A stretch of DNA of 64,000 bases, from contig NZ_AUJG01000007.1 in the NCBI RefSeq assembly GCF_000424105.1, forward strand, positions 1 to 64,000. The letters are read 5' to 3'. The notes below the pieces were generated by a model that was given only the letters and a program-made list of their open reading frames with translations, was not told the origin of the DNA and did no database searches. The number at the start of each line of letters is the position of its first letter. The stretch's first letter is position 1. Source of the DNA: Lachnospira multipara ATCC 19207. Its GTDB lineage: Bacteria > Bacillota > Clostridia > Lachnospirales > Lachnospiraceae. A program made the translations under genes and the position numbers. Of the stretch, positions 9,822-17,091 are shown in pieces.

Positions 9822-10556
9822 CTAGTCCTCCTTAACACCGCCAAATCTTCTTTCGCGTTTATTATATTTTATAAAGGCCTTAACCAATTCGTCTTTGTTG
9901 AAATCTGGCCAATAGCAATCTGTGAAATAAAACTCTGTATAAGCTAACTGCCAAGGTAGGTAATTAGATAGTCTTTGCTCGCCAGATGTTCTAATAAGTA
10001 AATCTGGGTCTGGCATATAATTAGTGTCTAAATTAGCAGAAATCATATCTTCTGTTATATCTTCAGGCTTTAACTCTCCTAACTTTACCTTATCTGCAAG
10101 CTTTCTAACAGCTCTAGTAATTTCATCACGGCCACCATAATTAATTGCGATTGTAAATGTAAGACCTGTATTATCCTTTGTCTGCTCCTCTAAGTTGTCA
10201 ATAGCTTCATTAATATCATCAGATAACTCATCTCTTCTACCAATAACTCTACAGCGAACATTGTTCTTCATAGACTTCTTTACACAGTCCTTAAGATAAG
10301 TTCTTAGGATATTCATAAGTGTTCCTACTTCTTCATCAGAACGTTTCCAATTCTCAGTAGAAAAGGCATATACAGTAAAATACTTAACTCCAAGTTCATC
10401 TACAGTATAGAGCATCTTCTCAACCACCTTACTACCCTGTAGGTGTCCATAGGTTCTTGGCATATGCTTTGCCTTAGCCCATCTACCATTACCATCTAGA
10501 ATAACTGCCACATGTGCAGGAATTTTCAAATCTAATTCTTTGTTATAATAGTCCAT
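9822..10556 (-). CDS. uppS: Undecaprenyl diphosphate synthase (cis-prenyltransferase)
   Basis: Makes undecaprenyl diphosphate, the lipid carrier for cell-wall synthesis, from farnesyl and isopentenyl diphosphates. Catalytic Asp21 is in VAVILDGNGRWAKA. TYGHLQGSK, YAFSTENWKRS and RTSGEQRLSNYLPWQ are the conserved substrate-binding blocks. It has the normal 244 aa. A terminator-like hairpin separates it from frr upstream, so it may have its own promoter, but I see no convincing one in the 140-base gap. Confidence 0.98.
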   Translation of the reverse strand: MDYYNKELDLKIPAHVAVILDGNGRWAKAKHMPRTYGHLQGSKVVEKMLYTVDELGVKYFTVYAFSTENWKRSDEEVGTLMNILRTYLKDCVKKSMKNNVRCRVIGRRDELSDDINEAIDNLEEQTKDNTGLTFTIAINYGGRDEITRAVRKLADKVKLGELKPEDITEDMISANLDTNYMPDPDLLIRTSGEQRLSNYLPWQLAYTEFYFTDCYWPDFNKDELVKAFIKYNKRERRFGGVKED

Positions 10557-10623
10557 TCTTCTTCTCCAATAAATTCTAATATAATCACATGAAAATGGTC
10601 TTTAAAAACCACCTGTATTATAA

Positions 10624-10674
10624 CATAAAAAGCCCCATTAAGCACACCTACTTCAGTCTGCTTAATGGAGCCTA
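10624..10674 (-). terminator. Rho-independent terminator after frr
   Basis: On the minus strand GGCTCCATTAAGCA (10674-10661) pairs with TGCTTAATGGGGC and is followed by TTTTTATG. It lies just 3' of frr and splits the rpsB-tsf-pyrH-frr block from uppS-cdsA-dxr. It may be leaky. Confidence 0.75.
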
Positions 10675-10695
10675 GACTTTTAGTTTAGCTAGTAA

Positions 10696-11247
10696 TTAAA
10701 CTGTAAGGATTTCCTTTGACTTATCTTCGATTGCCTTGTCAATTAAAGCAACGTACTTATCTGTAAGTTTCTGAACATCATCCTCTAAGTTCTTAGCTTC
10801 ATCGTCTGAAATATCTCCAGCCTTATTCTGCTTTTTAACATCGTCATTAGCATCTCTTCTGATGTTACGAATTGCAACCTTAGCATTGTCACCCTTCTTC
10901 TTAACATCCTTAGCTAATTCCTTACGTCTTTCCTCTGTTAATTCAGGGAATACTAATCTAATAACCTTACCATCGTTATTAGGAGTAATTCCTAAGTCTG
11001 AAATCAAGATTGCCTTTTCGATCTCCTTGATTAAGCTAGCTTCCCATGGTTGAATCTGAATAATTCTAGCTTCTGGAACTGAAATGTTAGCCACTGACTG
11101 AAGAGGTGATGGAGTTCCATAGTAATCAACTCTAATCTTGTCTAAAATATGTGGGTTAGCTCTTCCAGCTCTAATGCTTGAATATTCATCATATAAAGCA
11201 TCAATTGATTTCTTCATTCTATCTTCGAATTCTTTAATATCGCTCAT
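10696..11247 (-). CDS. frr: Ribosome recycling factor
   Basis: Works with EF-G to split post-termination ribosomes. At 183 aa it is full length, with the family's conserved start ([16 protein letters not shown]), the [18 protein letters not shown] core, [16 protein letters not shown] and the [15 protein letters not shown] segment. It follows pyrH by 26 bases, the classic pyrH-frr pair, and a terminator follows. Confidence 0.98.
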   Translation of the reverse strand: MSDIKEFEDRMKKSIDALYDEYSSIRAGRANPHILDKIRVDYYGTPSPLQSVANISVPEARIIQIQPWEASLIKEIEKAILISDLGITPNNDGKVIRLVFPELTEERRKELAKDVKKKGDNAKVAIRNIRRDANDDVKKQNKAGDISDDEAKNLEDDVQKLTDKYVALIDKAIEDKSKEILTV

Positions 11248-11273
11248 TGTCTTCTACCTTTCTTATTATCTTT

Positions 11274-11975
11274 TTATGCTGTAACGATAGTTCCGTTAAA
11301 CTTACCAGTAAGTGCATTAACAATACTATTCTCTTCCTCTAAACCAAAGATCATAAGAGGAACCTTATTCTCCATACACATAACTGATGCTGTTAAATCA
11401 ATAACACCAAGCTTCTTCTCAACTACTTCTTCAATTGAAATAGAATCATACTTCTTAGCATTAGGATTGATCTTAGGATCACTATCATAAACACCATCAA
11501 TTGCCTTTGCAAGTAAAATTGCATCTGCATCAAGTTCAATTGCTCTAAGGGCAATACCTGTATCTGTTGAGAAGAATGGATGTCCTGTACCACCTGCAAA
11601 GAAAACTACCATACCCTTCTCAAAATACTTATTAGCTCTATCCTTAGAGAAAAGTTTTGTCATACTACCACATTCAAAAGGAGTAAGAATATTAGTTTTA
11701 AGACCACATGATCTAAAAATCTCTGATACATAGATACAATTCATGATTGTAGCTAACATACCAATCTGATCAGCCTTTGGTCTATCGATGTTATTATTAG
11801 AACGTCCTCTCCAATAATTTCCACCACCAATAACAACGCCTACATCGATTCCTTTATCGATAACTTGCTTTACCTGACCTGCAATGTTCTCAATAAGTGC
11901 ATCGTTATAACCGCCTTCCTTAGCAGCCAATGCTTCACCGCTAAGCTTAAGTATTACTCTCTTAATATCCTTCAC
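11274..11975 (-). CDS. pyrH: Uridylate kinase (UMP kinase)
   Basis: Phosphorylates UMP to UDP with ATP and belongs to the amino-acid-kinase fold. The sequence shows the N-terminal VILKLSGEALA, the glycine-rich VVIGGGNYWRGR and FFAGGTGHPFFSTDT, and the Asp-rich DAILLAKAIDGVYDSDP. Its 233 aa is typical. It sits between a bactofilin gene and frr. In many Firmicutes tsf directly precedes pyrH, so the bactofilin is an extra gene here. Confidence 0.98.
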   Translation of the reverse strand: MKDIKRVILKLSGEALAAKEGGYNDALIENIAGQVKQVIDKGIDVGVVIGGGNYWRGRSNNNIDRPKADQIGMLATIMNCIYVSEIFRSCGLKTNILTPFECGSMTKLFSKDRANKYFEKGMVVFFAGGTGHPFFSTDTGIALRAIELDADAILLAKAIDGVYDSDPKINPNAKKYDSISIEEVVEKKLGVIDLTASVMCMENKVPLMIFGLEEENSIVNALTGKFNGTIVTA

Positions 11976-11998
11976 AATAAGCCTCCATTAATTGCTTT

Positions 11999-12724
11999 TT
12001 ATCCAAAAATTGCGTTAGTATCAATATCAGAGTAGCACTGTGAGCATCTACCATCGATAGTTGCACCATTGTTAATCTGTACTGACTTAGACTTGATATC
12101 ACCAACAACGATTGCTGTTGAATCAACAATAACTGGACCCTGCACATCAATATCGCCCTTAACAGCGCCAGCAATTACAGCTGATGTTGCAGTAATGTTA
12201 CCAACAATAACTGTGCCCTGTCCAACCTTTACTGAACCCTTTGCATTAATATCGCCATTAATCTTAGCGCTATTAGCAAAGATTTCATTAGCTTGAGAAT
12301 TACCAGCAAGAACGCCACTTACTGTTAACTTTCCTCTACAAGCTACATTTCCTGTTACGGAACCAAAAATATCGATTGAGCCTACTGACTCTAAATCGCC
12401 TGTTACTTTTAAACCAGCTGTAATAACAGCTGTTTCATCAGCGATCTCTTCTCCATCATCGCTAACTTCTTCTTCCTTACTAGCAGTTTCCTGTTTAGTT
12501 TCTTTTACACTCTTATACTCTTTTTCTTCAAGCTTTGTATTAAGCTTATCTGAAATAGTGTCTTCTGCCTCCTTCTTTAATTCAGCAGCCATCTGAGCTA
12601 ATTCTGGATCATCCAATGTGTCTACCATCTCTTCTACTTCCTCATTCTCTTTCTCGTAATTCTCGTCTGTCAAATCATTAAGATCTTCTGATATGTCATC
12701 TTTGAAATCCTTAAAAAAACCCAT
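11999..12724 (-). CDS. Bactofilin-family (polymer-forming cytoskeletal) protein
   Basis: The C-terminal half (about residues 105-225) is a run of short repeats rich in G, V and I (GDLESVGSIDIFGSVTGN, then similar 17-20 residue turns). This is the right-handed beta-helix of bactofilins, which polymerise without nucleotide. The N-terminal about 100 residues are acidic and helical (EEVEEMVDTLDDPELAQMAA), a likely partner-binding arm. An in-frame ATG lies 18 bases further up (12742), but GGGAGG sits about ten bases before the ATG at 12724, so I chose that (241 aa). Bactofilins matter for motility in Bacillus subtilis, and the large flagellar block nearby makes a similar role possible but unproven. 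Confidence 0.88.
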   Translation of the reverse strand: MGFFKDFKDDISEDLNDLTDENYEKENEEVEEMVDTLDDPELAQMAAELKKEAEDTISDKLNTKLEEKEYKSVKETKQETASKEEEVSDDGEEIADETAVITAGLKVTGDLESVGSIDIFGSVTGNVACRGKLTVSGVLAGNSQANEIFANSAKINGDINAKGSVKVGQGTVIVGNITATSAVIAGAVKGDIDVQGPVIVDSTAIVVGDIKSKSVQINNGATIDGRCSQCYSDIDTNAIFG

Positions 12725-12811
12725 CGATACATTTCCTCCCATAAATTACATCTAGCTTAAACAAGCAAAATGTCTACATCTACTCATATAAACATTTTTA
12801 AGTTAGTATAG

Positions 12812-12846
12812 CATAAAAGCGTCAGCCACACAAGTGACTGACGCCC
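12812..12846 (-). terminator. Rho-independent terminator after tsf
   Basis: An inverted repeat, GCGTCAG...CTGACGC at 12819-12844, with an extended inner stem. On the minus strand it is followed by TTTTATG. It separates rpsB-tsf from the bactofilin gene. Confidence 0.75.
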
Positions 12847-12893
12847 ATAAATTCTAACTTTTTCTAATAAATTATTATTTATTAAATATAGAA

Positions 12894-13820
12894 TTAAGCT
12901 AACTGAGCTGCAACTTCTGCTGCGAAATCTTCCTGCTTCTTCTCGATACCTTCGCCTGTTTCGAAACGAACAAAGCTCTTGATTGAGATGTTAGCATTGT
13001 TAGCCTTAGCTACTTCTGCAACGTACTGAGCAACTGACTGCTTACCATCTTCAGCCTTAACATAAACCTGATCTACTAAACAGATTTCCTTAAGTTCCTT
13101 GTTAATTCTACCCTTAACCATACCTTCGATAATCTTATCGTTAGCATCTGGCTTCTCATTCTTAGCTGCTGCTGTAATGATTTCTGTTTCCTTAGCAAGA
13201 TATTCCTGATCAACTTCTGCTCTTGTTGTGTAAAGTGGCTTAAGAGCTGCTGCCTGCATAGCTACGTTCTTAGCCATTTCTCTAATAGCTTCGTTATCAA
13301 CATCTGTTTCAACGTCAACTAAAACACCGATCTTACCACCCATGTGGATGTAATCAGCTACGAAACCGTTAGTTGCTTCAACCTGAGCAAATCTTCTGAT
13401 CTTAAGGTTCTCACCGATAATAGCTACCTTGCTAGCAAGTTCTTCAGCTACTGTCTTAGATTCATCAGTTGCACACTTTTCTGCTAAGAAAGCATCAATG
13501 TCTGTAGCTGTTGTTGTAAGAGCCTGATTAGCAACTTCTGCTACGTATGCCTGGAAATCAGCGTTCTTAGCAACGAAGTCTGTTTCTGAATTAACTTCTA
13601 CGATTGCTGCCTTGTTACCTTCGATAACAGTCTTAACAATACCTTCAGCTGCGATTCTACCAGCCTTCTTAGCTGCCTTAGCAAGACCATTCTCTCTTAA
13701 CCATTCTACAGCCTTATCCATATCACCATCTGTGTTTGAAAGTGCCTTCTTACAATCCATCATGCCGGCACCTGTTGATTCTCTTAATTCCTTAACCATT
13801 GCTGCTGTTACTGCTGCCAT
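12894..13820 (-). CDS. tsf: Translation elongation factor Ts
   Basis: The nucleotide-exchange factor that recycles EF-Tu. The UBA-like N-terminus and diagnostic motif are intact (VKELRESTGAGMMDCKKAL, then GDMDKAVEWLRENG). The core follows with VEVNSETDFVAKN, which contacts EF-Tu. The length of 308 aa is usual. It follows rpsB in the standard rpsB-tsf operon, with a stem-loop in the 94-base gap that may set relative expression. Confidence 0.98.
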   Translation of the reverse strand: MAAVTAAMVKELRESTGAGMMDCKKALSNTDGDMDKAVEWLRENGLAKAAKKAGRIAAEGIVKTVIEGNKAAIVEVNSETDFVAKNADFQAYVAEVANQALTTTATDIDAFLAEKCATDESKTVAEELASKVAIIGENLKIRRFAQVEATNGFVADYIHMGGKIGVLVDVETDVDNEAIREMAKNVAMQAAALKPLYTTRAEVDQEYLAKETEIITAAAKNEKPDANDKIIEGMVKGRINKELKEICLVDQVYVKAEDGKQSVAQYVAEVAKANNANISIKSFVRFETGEGIEKKQEDFAAEVAAQLA

Positions 13821-13848
13821 GTCAAAACCTCCATAAAAAAATTATTCT

Positions 13849-13887
13849 CTTTATAAACGTTGTGTCTGCCTAAATGACAGACACAAC
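13849..13887 (-). promoter_or_regulatory. Stem-loop between rpsB and tsf, attenuator-like
   Basis: A perfect 10-bp stem, GTTGTGTCTG (13887-13878 on the minus strand) with CAGACACAAC (13868-13859), and a 9-base loop. It is followed by GTTTATAAAG rather than a true U-tract. It looks like a weak attenuator or processing hairpin that lowers tsf relative to rpsB. Confidence 0.5.
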
Positions 13888-13914
13888 TTAATTATATTGG
13901 TTATATTAGTTAAA

Positions 13915-14649
13915 TTATTCAGCGTCTGCTACTTCTTCTGTTTCTTCAACATAAGAATCAGCTTCTGCACCCTGATTAGCTTCGATAACAGCATCTGCCA
14001 TCTTAGCAACGATTAACTTAACAGCTCTGATAGCGTCATCGTTACCAGGAATAACATAATCTAATTCATCTGGATCACAGTTTGTATCTGCGATACCGAT
14101 TAACTTAATTCCTAAAGCCTGAGCTTCCTGAACACAAATTCTTTCCTTCTTAGGATCTACGATGAAGATAGCATCTGGAATCTTAGTCATATCCTTGATA
14201 CCACCAAGGTTCTTCTGGAGCTTTTCAAGTTCCTTCTTTAAATTGATAACTTCCTTCTTAGGAAGAACATCAAATGTTCCATCTTCCTGCATAGCTTCGA
14301 TTTCCTTAAGCTTAGCAATTCTTGACTGAATTGTTCTGAAGTTAGTTAACATACCACCTAACCATCTTTCGTTAACGTAGTACATACCACATCTTTCAGC
14401 TTCTGTTGCGATAGCATCCTGAGCCTGCTTCTTTGTACCTACAAAAAGAACTGTACCGCCTTCTGCTACGATATCAGAAATTGCCTTGTAAGCTTCGTCA
14501 ACCTTACCTACAGACTTCTGTAAATCGATAATATGGATACCATTTCTTTCTGTGTAGATGTACTCAGCCATCTTAGGGTTCCATCTTCTAGTCTGGTGAC
14601 CAAAATGTACACCAGCTTCAAGTAACTGCTTCATTGAAATAACGCTCAT
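13915..14649 (-). CDS. rpsB: 30S ribosomal protein S2
   Basis: A structural protein of the small ribosomal subunit. Typical motifs are [46 protein letters not shown], and PDAIFIVDP followed by [12 protein letters not shown]-like residues. At 244 aa it is full length with an acidic tail. It is first in an rpsB-tsf unit with a clear promoter and a 120-base structured leader. Confidence 0.98.
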   Translation of the reverse strand: MSVISMKQLLEAGVHFGHQTRRWNPKMAEYIYTERNGIHIIDLQKSVGKVDEAYKAISDIVAEGGTVLFVGTKKQAQDAIATEAERCGMYYVNERWLGGMLTNFRTIQSRIAKLKEIEAMQEDGTFDVLPKKEVINLKKELEKLQKNLGGIKDMTKIPDAIFIVDPKKERICVQEAQALGIKLIGIADTNCDPDELDYVIPGNDDAIRAVKLIVAKMADAVIEANQGAEADSYVEETEEVADAE

Positions 14650-14699
14650 TGTTATACCTCCATTGGTTAAATAATCTTCTATAGGCTTCTTCTTTTAGA

Positions 14700-14740
14700 A
14701 CCACCGATGCGTTACTATCGGCACCAAATCCAAAATCCAC
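14700..14740 (-). promoter_or_regulatory. Structured rpsB leader hairpin
   Basis: In the untranslated leader of rpsB, GGTGCCGAT and ATCGGTGG flank AGTAACGC on the minus strand, forming a hairpin with the core stem CCGAT/ATCGG. Ribosomal protein operons are often autoregulated through such leaders. I cannot match it to a named S2 leader family, so the role is inferred. Confidence 0.4.
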
Positions 14741-14766
14741 CTACATGTTTAGTCTCAAACCATGAT

Positions 14767-14795
14767 ATTATATCAGTTATTTACAAAATATGCAA
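14767..14795 (-). promoter_or_regulatory. rpsB-tsf promoter
   Basis: A sigma-A promoter on the minus strand: TTGCAT (14795-14790), a 17-base spacer, and TATAAT (14772-14767). It lies about 118 bases upstream of rpsB and just 3' of the previous terminator. Confidence 0.8.
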
Positions 14796-14819
14796 GTCTA
14801 TTATAGTTTGAATTTTAGC

Positions 14820-14866
14820 TTAATTTAAAAATCCTCGCTTAAATCAGTAATACTTAAGCGAGGATC
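14820..14866 (-). terminator. Rho-independent terminator ending the fla/che cluster
   Basis: A 12-bp stem, ATCCTCGCTTAA facing TTAAGCGAGGAT (14831-14842 with 14854-14865). On the minus strand it is followed by TTTTAAATTA. It follows the last gene of the flagellar/chemotaxis block and precedes the rpsB promoter. Confidence 0.75.
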
Positions 14867-14910
14867 TAAATTCATGTTTATTAATTTTTATTAGATATTA
14901 GCAAAGCATT

Positions 14911-15414
14911 TTACTGATGTGTAATAATCTTTGCAATATTCTCATAGGAATCACCCTTTGTTAAAGTGTAAGTTCCTATTCTAATCTTTGTATCATAACC
15001 AGTATCATACATATACTTACTAAATGCAGATACATCTGAGATTACCCCTGCATTGTAAATAATATTAAATACTTCCTTTGTTGAAGTACCTGATGGAATT
15101 TCAATTGTAGCTGTTGTTGAAGCAGCTGTAGTAGCTTCTGTAGTTGCCTCCGTTGTGGCCTCTGTTGTAGCTTCAGTTGTGGCTTCTGTCTGACTTTCTG
15201 TAGCTAGAGTTGTCTCTTCTACATTTTCATTAGAGCTCTTAGTTTCAAAAGAGATTGTGTCACCATTTTCTTCCTGAACTGTATATGAAATATATGCTGA
15301 TGTTGTGTCTTCGTTTGCTGTTGTGTTAGTTGTGACTGCATTAGCTATAGTTAAAATGCTTGCACTAACAATAACTCCTGCGCCAAAACCACCTAAATAC
15401 TGCTTGAATCTCAT
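14911..15414 (-). CDS. Membrane-anchored protein with MltG-like LysM-type domain only
   Basis: A 167-aa protein with a basic N-terminus and a hydrophobic segment at about residues 10-27, so it is anchored or secreted. A low-complexity linker of repeated ATTE units (about residues 75-98) follows. The C-terminal 65 residues (IEIPSGTSTKEVFNIIYNAG, then a Y.L..GDSYE segment) match the pattern of the LysM-like N-terminal subdomain of the endolytic transglycosylase MltG/YceG. The catalytic part is absent. It is probably a peptidoglycan-associated protein. The role is unknown, and it is the last gene of the fla/che run, 11 bases after the preceding gene. Confidence 0.6.
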   Translation of the reverse strand: MRFKQYLGGFGAGVIVSASILTIANAVTTNTTANEDTTSAYISYTVQEENGDTISFETKSSNENVEETTLATESQTEATTEATTEATTEATTEATTAASTTATIEIPSGTSTKEVFNIIYNAGVISDVSAFSKYMYDTGYDTKIRIGTYTLTKGDSYENIAKIITHQ

Positions 15415-15425
15415 ATTACCCCTCC

Positions 15426-16664
15426 TTACTTAGTTTCTTTATAAAGATCTACTACTAATTTAACCTCGCCAATACCAAGATTTAAGTATTTAGCAATATC
15501 CTTATTAGAGAAACCTAAGCTTGAAAGCTTTAAGATTCTATCATTATTAGAAGCGTCGCTGTCAAATTCGACATCGCTAATATTCTTCTTTAAAAGGTCT
15601 AGCTTTCTTTGATCAGAAGTCTTTTTAGTGCTTGTCTTTCTTGTAGTGCTCTTCTTTACTGTTGTTTCAGACTTCTTTCTTGACTTCGAAACCTTCTTAA
15701 CTTCGTCTGCTGCCACCTCAGGAACTTCTGTAGTGTCTGCTGCTTCTGAAAGCTTTGAAGTCTTTGTTTCTGTAGCTGTTTCTGTAGCTGCAGCTGCACT
15801 AGTAGCCTCTGCCTTAACTTCTTCAAAGCCAACTGACTCTTCAAATTCAAAACCTTCTAATACATCTGCCTCAGCATCTAATTCTGCATCTTCCTTAGCT
15901 TCATTACTAGTTGATTTCTTGGCAGATTTCTTTATCTCTTCAATATCTGTGATTACATCTGAAAATGGATTGGCATCCTCAGCTTTAATAAAGTCCTTTT
16001 TTTGATTCTCTTCAGAAAGGATAATATTTTCCTTTTCTTTAGCAAAATCAACTACCTTAAAGACTTCCTTATCTACCTCAGAAGCTACCTTCTTTCTTTC
16101 AAGTTCTTCTGCTTGAGTCTTTCTCATAGTTAAATTCTTATCTCTATTAGAATCGCTTTTCTTTACTAGCTCTTCTAATCTTTGACGGGCCAAATCCTTT
16201 ACTTCCTCACCTTCATTTAATTCAGGCTCAGAATTTAACTCCTCTTCTTTGTTGACATTTTCTTTAACCTCAGCATGAATCTTTTCAACCTGTCTCTTTG
16301 TTATATTAACATCCTTTACAGTTGACTTGATTTCCTTAGCCTTTTCATTGAGCATGTCATATAAAAATACTGTTTCGTTGTGATTTCTGTTGATTTCACC
16401 AAGTACATTTTCAGCATACTCATTCATCTCTAAAATCTTAGTGTTAGAAATCTTATCAAGAGAACTTTCAGTCTTCTCTGTTACATTAAGAATCTGAGCA
16501 TCAATAATTTCGTTGATCTGCTTTCTTAACTTATCTTGCTGCTCCTTTGTAAGTTCAGAGGATATCCCCTGGCTTTCCTTGTTATCCTTGTCGAAATTAA
16601 ATACAATGCTTAATACGACACAGATAATTCCAATAATAATTAAAGTTACACTAACGGTTGTCAT
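15426..16664 (-). CDS. Membrane-anchored coiled-coil protein with C-terminal HTH-like segment (DUF6115-like)
   Basis: A 412-aa protein. One N-terminal membrane helix (residues 6-22) precedes a long charged, helical region likely to form coiled coils (about 35-160). A low-complexity A/E/T/K linker follows, then a C-terminal 60-residue domain with ILKLSSLGFSNKDIAKYLNL, which reads as a helix-turn-helix. This architecture resembles proteins annotated DUF6115 that end fla/che operons in Lachnospiraceae. The family name is from memory and function is unknown. Anchoring plus an HTH could mean a membrane-tethered regulator, but the HTH may bind protein instead. Confidence 0.6.
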   Translation of the reverse strand: MTTVSVTLIIIGIICVVLSIVFNFDKDNKESQGISSELTKEQQDKLRKQINEIIDAQILNVTEKTESSLDKISNTKILEMNEYAENVLGEINRNHNETVFLYDMLNEKAKEIKSTVKDVNITKRQVEKIHAEVKENVNKEEELNSEPELNEGEEVKDLARQRLEELVKKSDSNRDKNLTMRKTQAEELERKKVASEVDKEVFKVVDFAKEKENIILSEENQKKDFIKAEDANPFSDVITDIEEIKKSAKKSTSNEAKEDAELDAEADVLEGFEFEESVGFEEVKAEATSAAAATETATETKTSKLSEAADTTEVPEVAADEVKKVSKSRKKSETTVKKSTTRKTSTKKTSDQRKLDLLKKNISDVEFDSDASNNDRILKLSSLGFSNKDIAKYLNLGIGEVKLVVDLYKETK

Positions 16665-16684
16665 ATAACCCTCCCATTAATTTA

Positions 16685-16999
16685 TTAGATTTTAATATCA
16701 AAATCCGTGCTTCCCTGTCCTTTAATAAATACGCGGCCATCGCTTTTCTTATTATTCTTACCCTTAGCGCGGTCCTTATTGTATTCATTATTACTTTTTT
16801 CCTTAGCATCAAAGCTTCCACTATTTAATTCTGTATCGTCTTTGTTAGTTACAGTTTCTGCCTTAGCTTCCACATTATGCTCTATAGTTGTCTGAATATT
16901 AGATTGATTGGCCACAGGTCTGTTATTCTCTGCTGCCTGCTCACTTGATACTAGGTTTTGCTGTTGTATCATTCCAAATTCTACTGGTTTAATTACCAT
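16685..16999 (-). CDS. Small hydrophilic protein of unknown function in the flagellar operon
   Basis: An unrecognised protein of 104 aa, polar and probably disordered (rich in N, K, E), ending in a short conserved-looking tail GRVFIKGQGSTDFDIKI. An upstream in-frame ATG exists at 17011, but GGAGG falls just before the ATG at 16999, so I chose that. It sits between fapA and the DUF6115-like gene, 20 bases from the latter. The position suggests a motility link, with no domain evidence. Confidence 0.55.
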   Translation of the reverse strand: MVIKPVEFGMIQQQNLVSSEQAAENNRPVANQSNIQTTIEHNVEAKAETVTNKDDTELNSGSFDAKEKSNNEYNKDRAKGKNNKKSDGRVFIKGQGSTDFDIKI

Positions 17000-17045
17000 A
17001 ACAACCTCCAATCATAGCACACGTCTAAATATACTATAATTTCTT

Positions 17046-17086
17046 AAAACAAACAATAGCTCTTGAAGATTTTATCCCCAAGAGCC
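17046..17086 (-). terminator. Possible weak terminator after fapA
   Basis: On the minus strand GCTCTTG (17085-17079) pairs with CAAGAGC (17065-17059) across a 13-base loop. It is followed by the U-rich TATTGTTTGTTTT. It is probably a partial terminator separating fapA from the two lineage-specific genes after it. Confidence 0.45.
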
Positions 17087-17091
17087 ATTAA

